Numbered from the stretch's first letter, positions 34,923 through 44,030 are shown. The stretch: DNA of 64,000 nucleotides from Hyphomicrobiaceae bacterium (GCA_020638095.1 JACKJF010000005.1:62001-126000), one strand, 5' to 3'. The notes: generated by a model not told the origin, from the letters alone. Numbers and translations are program-made.

Positions 34923-35933
34923 CTAGAGGGTCTTCGCGATCGCGACGGCGGTGTCGCCCATGCGGTTGGAGAAGCCCCATTCGTTGTCGTACCAGCTCAG
35001 GACTGAAACAAGGGTACCGTCCATGACCTTGGTCTGGTCGAGGGCGACGGTCGAAGAATGCGGATCGTGGTTGAAGTCGATCGAAACGTTGGGGTGATGA
35101 GTTACACCGAGAATGCCCTTGAGGGCGCCGTCGGAGGCGGCGATCAGCGCGTTGTTGATGTCGTCCTTGGTGACCGACTTCGAAGCGATGAACTTGAAAT
35201 CCACCAGCGAGACATTCGGGGTCGGCACGCGGACCGAAATGCCGTCGAGCTTGCCCTTGAGGGCCGGAATGACGAGGCCGATGGCCTTGGCGGCACCGGT
35301 CGAGGTCGGGATCTGGCTCAGCGCCGCGGCACGGGCGCGATAGAGGTCCTTGTGCATCGTGTCGAGGGTCGGCTGATCACCGGTATAGGAGTGAATGGTG
35401 GTCATCATGCCGCGTTCGATGCCGAACTCGTCGTTGAGCACTTTGACCAGCGGCGCAAGGCAGTTGGTGGTGCAGGAGGCATTGGAAATGACCTTCTGGC
35501 TGGCGTCGATCTTGTCGTGGTTTACGCCGTAGACGACCGTCAGGTCGGCGCCGTCCGACGGCGCGGACACGAGGACGCGCTTGGCGCCGGCATCGAGATG
35601 CATGGCCGCCTTGTCGCGCGCGGTGAAGATGCCGGTGCATTCCATGGCGATGTCAACCCCAAGCTCCTTCCAGGGGAGCTTTGTCGGGTCGCGCTCGGCG
35701 AGCACCTTGAAGCTGTCACCACCCTCGATGTGAATCGTGTCGCCCTTGACGTCGACGGCGCGCGGGAAGCGGCCATGGACGGAGTCGTAGCGCATGAGGT
35801 GGGCATTGGTTTCGACCGGGCCGAGATCGTTCACGGCGACCACATCGATGTCCTTGCGGCCCGATTCGTAGATGGCGCGCACCACATTGCGGCCAATGCG
35901 CCCAAAACCGTTGATTGCAACGCGAACTGCCAT
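34923..35933 (-). CDS. gap: Glyceraldehyde-3-phosphate dehydrogenase, type I
   Basis: Oxidises glyceraldehyde 3-phosphate to 1,3-bisphosphoglycerate with NAD+. 336 residues: INGFGRIGRNVVRA dinucleotide loop, catalytic Cys154 in SNASCTTN, HSYTGDQ, and the C-terminal WYDNEWGFSNRM. It lies 59 bp downstream of tkt with a hairpin between, and upstream of pgk, matching the common tkt-gap-pgk order in alphaproteobacteria. Confidence 0.98.
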   Translation of the reverse strand: MAVRVAINGFGRIGRNVVRAIYESGRKDIDVVAVNDLGPVETNAHLMRYDSVHGRFPRAVDVKGDTIHIEGGDSFKVLAERDPTKLPWKELGVDIAMECTGIFTARDKAAMHLDAGAKRVLVSAPSDGADLTVVYGVNHDKIDASQKVISNASCTTNCLAPLVKVLNDEFGIERGMMTTIHSYTGDQPTLDTMHKDLYRARAAALSQIPTSTGAAKAIGLVIPALKGKLDGISVRVPTPNVSLVDFKFIASKSVTKDDINNALIAASDGALKGILGVTHHPNVSIDFNHDPHSSTVALDQTKVMDGTLVSVLSWYDNEWGFSNRMGDTAVAIAKTL

Positions 35934-35973
35934 TTTCTGCTCCTTGATTGCGCCCCGGTGCCCCAGGGCGAGC

Positions 35974-35992
35974 GAGACGCTTCCGGCGTCTC
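35974..35992. other. Hairpin abutting the tkt stop codon
   Basis: A 7-bp stem GAGACGC with complement and a 5-base loop, lying immediately after the tkt stop on the minus strand and 40 bases before the gap start. There is no T tract, so it is more likely an RNA-processing or stability element than a terminator. Confidence 0.5.
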
Positions 35993-37972
35993 TTACAATT
36001 GCGATGTGACGGCTTCAACAACCGCCTTTGGCGTAATGCCGAAATGTTCGTAGAGAACGGACGCGGGGGCGCTGGCGCCGAAACTGGACATGCCGACGAA
36101 CTTGCCCTTGCCCTGTAGCAAACGATCCCAGCCGAGGATTGCTCCCGCCTCAACGGCGACGAGCGCACCGGACTCACCGATCACAGATTTGCGGTAGTCG
36201 GCCGATTGTTCAAGAAACAATTCGACGCAGGGCATGGAGACGACGCGGGTCGAGACGCCCTGCTTTTCAAGCTCGGCGCGGGCCCCAAGGGCGACCGCGA
36301 CTTCGGTGCCGGTCGCGATGATCGTTGCGTCGGTGTCGTCACCGCCGGCGAGAACGTAGCCGCCGCGGGCGCTCAAATTCTCGCGGTCGAATTTCGTGCG
36401 CACCGCCGGCGAGTCCTGACGCGAAAGGGCGAGAATCGATGGGCCCTTGCGCCGTTCAAGCGCCAGTTGCCAGCACTCGGCGGTTTCGGTGGCGTCGGCC
36501 GGACGGAAGACGCGCATGTTGGGCATGGCGCGGAACGAGGCGAGCTGCTCGACCGGCTGGTGGGTCGGGCCGTCTTCGCCGACTCCGATCGAATCGTGCG
36601 TCATCACGTAGATCGAGCGGATGCCCATGAGCGCGGCGAGGCGCATCGACGGGCGGGAATAATCGGAGAAGATGAAGAAGCCGCCGACATAGGGAATGAG
36701 GCCACCATGAAGCGCGATGCCGTTGGCGGCGGCGGCCATGGCGTGTTCGCGGACGCCGAAATTGATGAAGCGGCCCTGACGGGCATCGGCCTGGAAATCC
36801 TCGAAGGTCGAGGTCTTGGTGAGGTTGGAGCCGTTGAGATCGGCGGAGCCGCCGATGGTTTCAGGCGTCACGGCGTTGATTGCCTCGAGCGCCATCTGGC
36901 TCGCCTTGCGGGTCGCGGCCTTGGGTGGATTTGCCGCAAGGGACTGCTTGAGTTCAGAGATGGCCGGCTCAAGCCTGACGGGCAGCGCGCCTTTCACGCG
37001 CCGTTCGAAATCGGCGCGGATGTCTGGATCTGCCTTGGCCAGCCGCTCTTCCCAGTCGGCGCGGACCTTGGCCGACCGGAGCCCGGCAAGGCGCCAGTTG
37101 TCGAGAATGTCTTCTGGAATTTCGTAGGGCTCGGCAGTCCAGCCAATGGCCTCGAGAATGCCGTCCGCCTCTTCCTTGCCGTAGGGGCCGCCATGGGCTT
37201 TGGCCTTGCCCGCGCGGGTTGGCGCGCCGAATCCGGCGATGGTCTTGCAGGCGATGAAGGTCGGGCGGTCGGCCTTCTGGGCCTTGGCCAGGGCCACAGA
37301 GACCGCTTCGGCGTCCATGCCGTCGATCTCGTCGACATTCCAGCCATAGGCGCGGAACCGCGCCGGTTGATCGGTGCTGTCGGCAAGCGAGACGGGGCCG
37401 TCGATGGTGATGCCGTTGTCGTCCCAAAGAACGATCAGGCGGCTGAGCTTCAGGTGGCCCGCGAGCGCCGCTGCTTCATGGCTGATCCCCTCTTCGAGGC
37501 AGCCATCGCCGGCGATGACATAGGTGCGGTGATTGACGAGGGTTTCGCCGAACTCCTTGCGCAGGTGCGCTTCGGCAATGGCCATGCCAACCGCATTGGC
37601 GAAGCCCTGGCCGAGGGGCCCGGTGGTTGTCTCGATGCCGGCGGCATGACCGTATTCGGGATGGCCGGCGGTTTTCGAGCCGAGCTGACGGAAATTTCTC
37701 AGCTCGTCGATCGTCATATCCTCATAGCCGAGGAGATGGAGCGCCGAATAAAGCAGCATCGAGCCATGACCCGCGCTCAGGACGAAGCGGTCCCGGTCGG
37801 GCCAGGCGGGGTGCTGGGGATCGAACTTCAGGAATTTCGAGAAAAGCACGGTCGCCATGTCGGCTCCGCCCAGGGGCAGGCCGAGATGGCCGGACGCGGC
37901 GCGTTCGACGCTCGCGAGCGAGAGCGCGCGTATGGCATTGGCCATGCCGGTGTGCTTTGGAGAATTGGTCAT
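35993..37972 (-). CDS. tkt: Transketolase
   Basis: Thiamine-diphosphate enzyme of the pentose phosphate pathway, moving two-carbon units between sugar phosphates. 659 residues from the ATG at 37972, with ASGHLGLPLGGADM at the N-terminus, the ThDP motif GDGCLEEGISHEAAALAGH ending at the conserved cofactor loop, and DSIGVGEDGPTHQPVEQLA in the pyrimidine domain. An in-frame upstream stretch of 45 codons is not credible. First gene of the tkt-gap-pgk block and divergent from the DUF4164-zapA pair. Confidence 0.96.
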   Translation of the reverse strand: MTNSPKHTGMANAIRALSLASVERAASGHLGLPLGGADMATVLFSKFLKFDPQHPAWPDRDRFVLSAGHGSMLLYSALHLLGYEDMTIDELRNFRQLGSKTAGHPEYGHAAGIETTTGPLGQGFANAVGMAIAEAHLRKEFGETLVNHRTYVIAGDGCLEEGISHEAAALAGHLKLSRLIVLWDDNGITIDGPVSLADSTDQPARFRAYGWNVDEIDGMDAEAVSVALAKAQKADRPTFIACKTIAGFGAPTRAGKAKAHGGPYGKEEADGILEAIGWTAEPYEIPEDILDNWRLAGLRSAKVRADWEERLAKADPDIRADFERRVKGALPVRLEPAISELKQSLAANPPKAATRKASQMALEAINAVTPETIGGSADLNGSNLTKTSTFEDFQADARQGRFINFGVREHAMAAAANGIALHGGLIPYVGGFFIFSDYSRPSMRLAALMGIRSIYVMTHDSIGVGEDGPTHQPVEQLASFRAMPNMRVFRPADATETAECWQLALERRKGPSILALSRQDSPAVRTKFDRENLSARGGYVLAGGDDTDATIIATGTEVAVALGARAELEKQGVSTRVVSMPCVELFLEQSADYRKSVIGESGALVAVEAGAILGWDRLLQGKGKFVGMSSFGASAPASVLYEHFGITPKAVVEAVTSQL

Positions 37973-38223
37973 CGGGATGGGTCCGGATCGGTTGGGCCGC
38001 CGGTGGATTGAGGCGGCGGCGAAGGTGGACTGGTCACTGCGGCACTGCGCCCTTTGCGCCGCCTTTCGACGGACCGATGACTTAAACAGGTCGCATTTCC
38101 AAGTCAATTGCAGCCAAGGGCTGGGGAGAGTTCAGGCGCGATATTGCAAAGTGCCGGGCTTACCGTTTGAATGCGGACGGAATCGAAGACGCTGAATGCA
38201 TTTTGGCAAAACAAGGCTGGCCG

Positions 38224-38523
38224 ATGGACGACGACAAGCCCGACGAGCCCTACGCGCAGGCCGAAGCGCGGGTCAATGCCGCACTGACGCGGCTCGAGGC
38301 AAGCCTCAGAAGCCTGAATGGCCGGGTAAGGTCGCTTCATCGGATCGAGGAAGACGTCGGCAAGCTTGAGGCGGACCGGTCTCGGCTTGCCAACGAGCTG
38401 AGGCAGCAGCAGATGCGGGCGGACAAACTCGACAAGGCCGCCGGCGATGTGTCGCGGCGCCTGGTTGAGGCGATGGACAGAGTGCGTACGGTGATGACGG
38501 CGGCGGAGGAAAGCGATGGCTGA
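38224..38523 (+). CDS. DUF4164 family coiled-coil protein
   Basis: A 99-residue acidic and highly charged helical protein of the DUF4164 family: EPYAQAEARVNAALTRLEAS, then a long heptad-repeat stretch to the C-terminus. It lies immediately upstream of zapA and overlaps it by 8 bases, an arrangement conserved in Hyphomicrobiales, so a role with ZapA in cell division is plausible but unproven. Start ATG at 38224 matches the family N-terminus. Confidence 0.82.
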   Translation: MDDDKPDEPYAQAEARVNAALTRLEASLRSLNGRVRSLHRIEEDVGKLEADRSRLANELRQQQMRADKLDKAAGDVSRRLVEAMDRVRTVMTAAEESDG

Positions 38524-38887
38524 GGTCAGCGTCGAAATCAACGGCCGCAAGTACCGCATGGCCTGCGAAGAGGGCCAGGAAGGGCATCTGACCGCGTTGG
38601 CGCAACGGTTCGACCAGAAGGTCGAGCAGTTCAAGGGCGCCTTTGGCGAAATCGGCGACAACCGGCTGACGGTCATGGCCGGGATCGCCGTGCTCGACGA
38701 AATGGCCGAGCTCGAACGCCGGCTAGAGGAAGTCTACCAGTCCATCGCCGGAATCGAAGCGGAGCGCGACCGCACGATCCGGGACGCCGCGGCGCAAGAG
38801 GCCCAGTTCGCGCGCAAGCTCGCGGAAACCGCACGAAAGATCGAAGCGGTCGCGGTGGTGATCGACGAAACGGCGCTCGGGCAGTAG
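38516..38887 (+). CDS. zapA: Cell division protein ZapA
   Basis: A 123-residue FtsZ-associated protein that bundles FtsZ filaments at midcell. N-terminal domain VSVEINGRKYRMACEEGQE is the ZapA globular head; residues from about 60 form the coiled coil used for dimerisation. It overlaps the DUF4164 gene by 8 bases. In most relatives the 6S RNA and 5-FCL genes follow directly; here an AraC-type gene on the other strand intervenes. Confidence 0.9.
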   Translation: MAEVSVEINGRKYRMACEEGQEGHLTALAQRFDQKVEQFKGAFGEIGDNRLTVMAGIAVLDEMAELERRLEEVYQSIAGIEAERDRTIRDAAAQEAQFARKLAETARKIEAVAVVIDETALGQ

Positions 38888-38896
38888 GCGCGCGCC

Positions 38897-39739
38897 TCAG
38901 TCCTCGACCGGCAGCCAGATTTCGACTTCGCCCAGCCCGGTCAGCGGGTTGAACCTGTCACCGTAAAGCTCGAAGTTCGGGCCGTTGGTCTGGGTCCTGC
39001 CGGCGTTCGGAACGCCTTTCGCCACGGCCGCGCCCATGGTCGCCGATATGCCGGAAACGTGTCCCTTATGCGTGAAGACCAGGTAAGTTTGTGCCGGGAC
39101 GTCGAAAACCGTCAGGCCGCCGCCCGGTTCGGTGCCTGCCGCAATCTCGACGGCGACAAAATAGTCGAACGCAGTTTCATCGAAATCAGAGCAAAGGCCG
39201 AACGTCTGGCCACCGGTCTGGTCGTCGATGGCGCCCAGATGCGGAATGAACTTTTCCCAGAGGTTTGGGATGCCGGTGCGTTCGTCATAGGTGAACCTCT
39301 TTTTCAGTCCGGCGATGCGGAAGGCGGGGCGGGCGACTAGCCGAGGCGCTTCAAGGTCGGGCAATGTGGCTGAGTTCATGGTCAGGGGCTCCGTCAGGTT
39401 GAGGTCTGCCGTTGTTCGTGACGACCGCACGGCCTGGGGCGTTACGGCAAATTCGGAGCGGAAGGCCCGGGCGAAGGCTTCGCTCGAGCCGTAGCCGACG
39501 TCGAGGGCGATATTGAGCACGCTTTCGTTTTCACTGGCGAGCCGGATGGCGGCCTCGGAAAGTTTGCGCTTTCGGGCGTAAGTCATCAAAGGCGTGCCGA
39601 ACGCCTGCCCGAATGCTCGCGTCAGGTGTTCGGGACTGACGCCGCAGGCTTCGGCCGCGGCGGAAAGCTCGAAGTTGCGCGACAGATACATTTCAACGAA
39701 CCACAGGGCGGTCGGGAGCATTTTCATGTCCGTTTTCAT
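38897..39739 (-). CDS. AraC-family regulator with GyrI-like effector domain
   Basis: About 280 residues. The N-terminal about 100 residues carry an AraC/XylS double helix-turn-helix (FELSAAAEACGVSPEHLTRAF, read in two helices, then NIALDVGYGSSEAFARAF). The C-terminal domain, from about residue 125, is GyrI-like (RIAGLKKRFTYDERTGIPNLWEKF, given here in two overlapping motifs), a small-ligand binding fold. I start at the ATG at 39739, since a longer frame would overlap 6S RNA. Ligand and targets are unknown. Confidence 0.8.
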   Translation of the reverse strand: MKTDMKMLPTALWFVEMYLSRNFELSAAAEACGVSPEHLTRAFGQAFGTPLMTYARKRKLSEAAIRLASENESVLNIALDVGYGSSEAFARAFRSEFAVTPQAVRSSRTTADLNLTEPLTMNSATLPDLEAPRLVARPAFRIAGLKKRFTYDERTGIPNLWEKFIPHLGAIDDQTGGQTFGLCSDFDETAFDYFVAVEIAAGTEPGGGLTVFDVPAQTYLVFTHKGHVSGISATMGAAVAKGVPNAGRTQTNGPNFELYGDRFNPLTGLGEVEIWLPVED

Positions 39740-39828
39740 TTGCCGCCCCAGACATAGATGAGGAGGATAGCAACGTCCTGACCGGATTTGATTTGGACCA
39801 AATCGTGTGGTTGCCGCCAGTTTTGGCC

Positions 39829-39856
39829 TTGAGCGGTGCGACAGGGGGTCTATATA
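39829..39856 (+). promoter_or_regulatory. Sigma-70-type promoter of 6S RNA
   Basis: TTGAGC and TATATA separated by 16 bases, followed about 6-8 bases later by the inferred 6S start. The -10 match is strong for this GC-rich genome. Confidence 0.65.
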
Positions 39857-39861
39857 GCGAG

Positions 39862-40014
39862 GGCTGCCCGGCCCGTGCAGGATTATTTGCATACCCTCGG
39901 GGCCTTACCGATCCTTAAGGGAGCTGTCCCCGATTGAGCCCCTGGGCTCTTTCACACGGCGCCCACCTACGTTTGTAGGTACCCGGGATCCAAATTCCCA
40001 CGGCCAGGGCGGCA
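39862..40014 (+). ncRNA. ssrS: 6S RNA
   Basis: About 153 nt, gene-free, placed between zapA and 5-formyl-THF cyclo-ligase, the classic location. Its 5' end GCTGCCCGGCCCGTG pairs with the 3' end CACGGCCAGGGCGGC to form the closing stem, and the middle can form the large open bubble that mimics a melted promoter and traps sigma-70 RNA polymerase. Ends are estimated from this pairing. Confidence is high for identity, moderate for the exact ends. Confidence 0.85.
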
Positions 40015-40042
40015 CCGAAATTTTCGGGGAGGCAAGCAGGCA

Positions 40043-40630
40043 TTGGGCAAAGAACCTGCGTCTGAACAAAAACAAGCGCTTCGGCAGCGCATCAAGAATC
40101 AACGGGACGCATTGACCGAAGCCTATCGTATTGCCGGCAGCAAGGCGGCAGCGAACGCTTTTGCGCGGCACGTTTCCTGCGCAGGCAAGACGGTGGCGCT
40201 GTTCATTCCCATTGGCAGTGAAATCGACGGAAGCGCTTTGTTTCCGGTCGTTGCCGGGCAGGGCGGGCGGGCGGCATTGCCGGTCGTGCTCGGCGAGGAA
40301 CCGATGGCCTTCCTCGAATGGAACGGTTCGTTCGCGGGCCTCAGGGACGGGCTGTTCGGCACGAAAATTCCCCTGAGTCGCAACGTCGTTAAACCCGATA
40401 TCGTGGTGGTGCCGCTGCTTGGTTTCGACCGGCACGGACACAGGCTCGGCTGGGGCAAGGGTTTTTATGATCGTACCATCGCTGCCATGGCGACCAAGCC
40501 AATGACCGTCGGCTACGCCTTTGCCATGCAGGAAGTCGGGCGTATCGAGGCGGAGGCGCACGACGTTCCCCTGGACCTGATCATAACGGAAAAGGGGCCC
40601 GTGCACGTAACCGGCAAGGACCATTCCTGA
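40043..40630 (+). CDS. 5-formyltetrahydrofolate cyclo-ligase
   Basis: Recycles 5-formyl-THF to 5,10-methenyl-THF using ATP, in folate metabolism. 195 residues with KNQRDALTEAYR near the N-terminus, the phosphate loop VVPLLGFDRHGHRLGWGKGFYDR (central part GFDRHGHRLGWGKGFYD) and a final TVGYAFAMQEV. The start is TTG at 40043, with GGAGG and AGCAGG upstream; no suitable ATG exists. It follows 6S RNA, a linkage conserved across proteobacteria. The next gene starts 1 base after its stop. Confidence 0.9.
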   Translation: MGKEPASEQKQALRQRIKNQRDALTEAYRIAGSKAAANAFARHVSCAGKTVALFIPIGSEIDGSALFPVVAGQGGRAALPVVLGEEPMAFLEWNGSFAGLRDGLFGTKIPLSRNVVKPDIVVVPLLGFDRHGHRLGWGKGFYDRTIAAMATKPMTVGYAFAMQEVGRIEAEAHDVPLDLIITEKGPVHVTGKDHS

Positions 40631-40631
40631 T

Positions 40632-41447
40632 TTGCGCATTCTGTTTCTCGGCGATGTGATGGGAAAGGCGGGGCGCGACGCCGTCGCCGAACGCCTGCCG
40701 CAAATCCGGCGCGACCTCAAACCCGACGCCGTGGTGGTCAACGGCGAGAATGCCAGCCACGGGCGCGGATTGACCGAGGAACACTACCGGGGTCTCATCG
40801 AGGCTGGAGCCGACGTGGTGACGCTCGGCGACCATGCGTTCGACCAGCGGGACGCGCTAACCTATCTGGCGCGCGAGGAAAGGGTCGTTCGGCCGCTCAA
40901 CTGGGGCGCGGGTACGCCGGGCCGGGGAGCGACGCTTATCGAGACTGCGGGCGGGCAAAGAATTCTGGTGATCAACGCCATGGGCCGCACCTTCATGCGG
41001 CCGAGCGATGACCCGTTTCGTGCCGTGGAACTGGCGGTCGCCGACTGTCCGCTTGGCACGGTGGCGGACGCGATTCTGGTGGATTTTCATGCCGAGGCGA
41101 CTTCGGAAATGCAGGCCATGGGCCAGTTTCTCGACGGCAAAGTGTCGCTGGTCGTGGGCACCCACACGCACATTCCGACGGCCGACCACCGTATTCTTGG
41201 CAGCGGTACGGGATTGATGAGCGACGCGGGCATGTGCGGAGACTATGACAGCGTCATCGGCATGGAGGTCGAGGAGCCGCTCAACCGCTTCCTGACGGGC
41301 CTCAGCAATGGCCGCTTCGAGCCCGCTTCGGGGGAAGCCACGCTTTGCGGCGTGATGATCGAGACCGATCCGGCCACGGGGCTTTGCTCAAGGATCGCGC
41401 CGCTGCGGATCGGTGGAAGCCTGCAGCAGGTTATTCCGGACTTTTGA
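40632..41447 (+). CDS. TIGR00282/YmdB family metallophosphoesterase
   Basis: A 271-residue calcineurin-like phosphoesterase of the YmdB family, whose Bacillus member hydrolyses 2',3'-cyclic nucleotides. Metal ligands are visible: FLGDVMGKAGRDAV, VVNGENASHGRGL, TLGDHAFDQ, VDFHAEATSEMQA and GTHTHIPTAD. It begins with TTG one base after the stop of the 5-FCL gene, so translation is coupled. Its role is probably signalling by cyclic nucleotides; not testable here. Confidence 0.9.
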   Translation: MRILFLGDVMGKAGRDAVAERLPQIRRDLKPDAVVVNGENASHGRGLTEEHYRGLIEAGADVVTLGDHAFDQRDALTYLAREERVVRPLNWGAGTPGRGATLIETAGGQRILVINAMGRTFMRPSDDPFRAVELAVADCPLGTVADAILVDFHAEATSEMQAMGQFLDGKVSLVVGTHTHIPTADHRILGSGTGLMSDAGMCGDYDSVIGMEVEEPLNRFLTGLSNGRFEPASGEATLCGVMIETDPATGLCSRIAPLRIGGSLQQVIPDF

Positions 41448-41460
41448 GACCCGCCCGCGG

Positions 41461-41769
41461 TCAGCGGAGATGCGGGGGAATTCCTCTCAGCCTCTCGACG
41501 ATTTCCGCGATTTCCGCGCGGCTCCACTTTGTGTGCCGGCGTCTGGAATTGGCGGGATGAGCCCCAAGATGTTCGCCGGGGCGCCATTCGGTTGCTGGCC
41601 GGATTGGGCGCGGGCAGAGGCCGCCACCGCAATTGGGGCAGACATCATGCAGAATGGTCTCGGCGCAGTCGGCGCAATAGGTGCATTCGTGCGAGCAGAT
41701 GCGCGCCTCGCGCGAATCCGGAGGCAGGTCCTTGTCGCAGATCTCGCAATTGGGTCTGATTTCGAGCAT
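41461..41769 (-). CDS. DUF1272 zinc-ribbon protein
   Basis: About 102 residues of the DUF1272 family: MLEIRPNCEICDKDLP, then ICSHECTYCADCAE and VCPNCGGGLCPRPIRP. Eight or so cysteines are arranged as CxxC pairs, so it binds zinc. Function unknown. The ATG at 41769 matches family N-termini; an ATG four codons upstream is an alternative, and neither has a good ribosome site. Divergent from the Lrp regulator with about 100 bp between. Confidence 0.82.
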   Translation of the reverse strand: MLEIRPNCEICDKDLPPDSREARICSHECTYCADCAETILHDVCPNCGGGLCPRPIRPATEWRPGEHLGAHPANSRRRHTKWSRAEIAEIVERLRGIPPHLR

Positions 41770-41867
41770 TGTCGTGTCCATTGTGGTTGCGGCGAAGCTG
41801 GCCGCGCAGCGAGCGCCGCGCCATCGCAAAATTTCCGGATGGGACCGCATAATTTGCGGTTTGACGC

Positions 41868-42287
41868 ATGGATGCAAAAGACGAAGCCCTGGTCGACCTT
41901 TTGCGGCGGGACAGCCGCATGCCGCTTAAATCGCTCGGGGCGGCGGTTGGTCTTTCCATATCTGCGGTCAAGGAAAGGATCGCGCGGCTGGTGCGCGACG
42001 GCATCATCGAAGGCTTCACGATCCGCACTGCACCATCGCTCCGGCCGCACCGGGCACTGATGATCGTCACCACGGCTTCCCGCCAATGTGCGATTGTTCC
42101 GCCGAGGCTCGAGCACATTTCCGAAATCGTCTCGTGCGATTCGGTGGGCGGTGACGTCGATCTGGTGCTCGATATTGCCGCCTCCGACGCGGCGCGGGTG
42201 CAGGCGATCCGCGACGAGGTGGCGGCTATCGAAGGGGTCGTGGCCGTCACGACGCTGCCGGTTCTGGTGCGGCGCTTCGCCCGATAG
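41868..42287 (+). CDS. Lrp/AsnC family transcriptional regulator
   Basis: A 139-residue regulator: N-terminal helix-turn-helix LLRRDSRMPLKSLGAAVGLSI through KERIARLVRDGIIEGFTI, then a RAM-type C-terminal domain VSCDSVGGDVDLVLDIAASD and VAVTTLPVLV. Lrp-type proteins sense amino acids as octamers. It lies divergently opposite the DUF1272 gene, a likely target by position. The ligand is unknown. Confidence 0.88.
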   Translation: MDAKDEALVDLLRRDSRMPLKSLGAAVGLSISAVKERIARLVRDGIIEGFTIRTAPSLRPHRALMIVTTASRQCAIVPPRLEHISEIVSCDSVGGDVDLVLDIAASDAARVQAIRDEVAAIEGVVAVTTLPVLVRRFAR

Positions 42288-42418
42288 TGCGAAAACACTG
42301 TCCGTCCAACCAGTCTTTGCGGGCTGGGTTCAAGTGCCAAGTTTTCGTAGAAACGTTGTGCGTATGTTATTAAGCAGTGACTTCCACGCGGCAGTCGCTT
42401 GAACTTGGAATTCAGCTA

Positions 42419-42700
42419 CTATCGCAGCTTTCTCGCGATTTCGCCAAGCGTGCCTAATACAACGCCCACAAACGCAATCAGTAGCCCACGGTCTATGACT
42501 TCACCTGAGGATTTCAGATTGAAATATCGAGTCGCCATCTGTTCCCGCACCGCAGGGTCATCAACTTGTGCGATCCAGAACCCTACAGAAATGATAGCTA
42601 TTCCAAACAAAAATGCGAGCCAGCTAATTGGCACTACAAGTCTTGAGAAAAACATACTGTGGTCCAAAAATACTTTTCGATAGGTCAATCTAGTGGCCAT
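42419..42700 (-). CDS. Small hypothetical membrane protein (two helices)
   Basis: A 93-residue protein with two hydrophobic segments (about residues 18-44, and 70-86) around a polar central loop, and a basic start MATRLTYRKVF. The surrounding 430 bp are distinctly more AT-rich than the rest, which could mean a recently acquired gene. I do not recognise a family. The start ATG at 42700 has no strong ribosome site. Confidence 0.55.
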   Translation of the reverse strand: MATRLTYRKVFLDHSMFFSRLVVPISWLAFLFGIAIISVGFWIAQVDDPAVREQMATRYFNLKSSGEVIDRGLLIAFVGVVLGTLGEIARKLR

Positions 42701-42721
42701 TTGGGCGAAGGTTCAACCCAA

Positions 42722-43198
42722 TCATTCGGAAATTGAAGTGAATTTTTTCCACCTGGCAATTAGCGCATGATCGTTTTCGGGCTGGCGGGGATAGCTCAGT
42801 TCGCCCGGGCCGATCTCAAACCAGCTCTGCTTCGAATCCGTCCAGATGTGGCCGGCGGGTTTGAGCCAGCTCGTATCGTCGAGGGTTCCGGCCTTGATGT
42901 TGAGCGTTTCGCCATAACCGGGACGGCTGTGAAAGAGGCGCGTACCACATTTGAGACAGAACCTGCCAAGCACCGACTTGCCCTCGGGCGAGGTGCGCAG
43001 ACGCTCGGCCATCTGTCCATCGATCCTGAGGTCGGCCGATCGGACGCGAAGAGATTCTCCAAAGGCCGAGGACGATTGTTTCTGACATTCGGTGCAGTGG
43101 CAAAGATAGAAAGTCAGCGGCATGCCGCTCAGCTCATAGCGGACTGCACCGCATTGGCAGCCGCCGGTTTGCGGCAGTTTGACTTTGATTTCGGCCAT
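42722..43198 (-). CDS. GFA family glutathione-dependent formaldehyde-activating enzyme-like protein
   Basis: A 158-residue zinc protein with the GFA motif set: CQCGAVRYEL, CHCTECQ, and CLKCGTRLFHSRPG; GTLDDTSWLKPAGHIWTDSK follows in two overlapping blocks. These sites bind one catalytic and one structural zinc. True formaldehyde-glutathione activity is shown for only some members. The ATG at 43198 is preceded by AGGGGA. A second GFA gene lies at 59990. Confidence 0.85.
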   Translation of the reverse strand: MAEIKVKLPQTGGCQCGAVRYELSGMPLTFYLCHCTECQKQSSSAFGESLRVRSADLRIDGQMAERLRTSPEGKSVLGRFCLKCGTRLFHSRPGYGETLNIKAGTLDDTSWLKPAGHIWTDSKQSWFEIGPGELSYPRQPENDHALIARWKKFTSISE

Positions 43199-43280
43199 CT
43201 TATCCCCTTTGACCGGCGATTTGCTTTTGCCTATATAGGCGCCACAAAATCCCGCATAACAGGCTGTTACAGAGGTTCTT

Positions 43281-44027
43281 ATGGCCGGCCACTCACAATT
43301 CAAGAACATCATGCACCGCAAGGGCCGTCAGGATGCGGCGCGGTCGAAACTGTTCTCCAAGCTTTCCAAGGAAATCACCGTCGCCGCCAAGATGGGCGTC
43401 GCGGACCCGGATATGAATCCGCGCCTGCGCCTTGCGGTCAACAATGCCAGGGCGCAATCGATGCCCAAGGACAATATCCAGCGCGCGATCAATCGCGCTG
43501 CGGACGCCGGCGGAGACGATTACGAGGAAATCCGCTACGAAGGCTACGGTCCCGGCGGGGTCGCGGTGATCGTCGAGGCACTGACCGACAACCGCAATCG
43601 CACGGCCTCCAATGTCCGGTCGATCTTTTCGAAGGCCGGCGGGACGCTGGGCGAAACGGGGTCGGTCGGCTTCATGTTCGAGCGCGTCGGCGAGATCGTT
43701 TACGGCGCTGACGCAGGCGATGCGGATACGGTCATGATGGCGGCGATCGAGGCGGGCGCGGAGGATGTCGAATCCGACGAGAGCGGCCATACGATCTATT
43801 GTGCCTTTGAAGATATTGGCGAGGTTTCGGCGGCGCTTGAAAGCGCGCTTGGCGAGGCGGAATCGGTCAACCCGATCTGGAAGCCGTCCGTGCCCGCCCC
43901 GGTCGACGGCGAGAAGGGTGAGAGCCTGTTCAAGCTGGTGGCCAATCTTGAAGACGATGACGACGTGCAGAACGTCTATACCAATGTCGAGATGAGCGAC
44001 GAAGACATGGAAAGGCTCGCCGGTTAG
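43281..44027 (+). CDS. YebC/PmpR family transcriptional regulator
   Basis: A 248-residue cytosolic protein: [21 protein letters not shown] opens with the invariant MAGHS-K-N-I pattern (quoted up to K and N), followed by [16 protein letters not shown] and [19 protein letters not shown]. YebC proteins bind DNA or, as recently shown for some, ease polyproline stalling. It precedes the ruv genes by 1.4 kb, as is common, with two unrelated genes inserted between. Confidence 0.95.
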   Translation: MAGHSQFKNIMHRKGRQDAARSKLFSKLSKEITVAAKMGVADPDMNPRLRLAVNNARAQSMPKDNIQRAINRAADAGGDDYEEIRYEGYGPGGVAVIVEALTDNRNRTASNVRSIFSKAGGTLGETGSVGFMFERVGEIVYGADAGDADTVMMAAIEAGAEDVESDESGHTIYCAFEDIGEVSAALESALGEAESVNPIWKPSVPAPVDGEKGESLFKLVANLEDDDDVQNVYTNVEMSDEDMERLAG

Positions 44028-44030
44028 CGC

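Noticed and set aside
42288..42720. The AT-rich patch as a genomic island.
   Set aside because: It is only about 430 bp with one small membrane ORF, no integrase and no att-like repeats; local composition shift alone is weak evidence.
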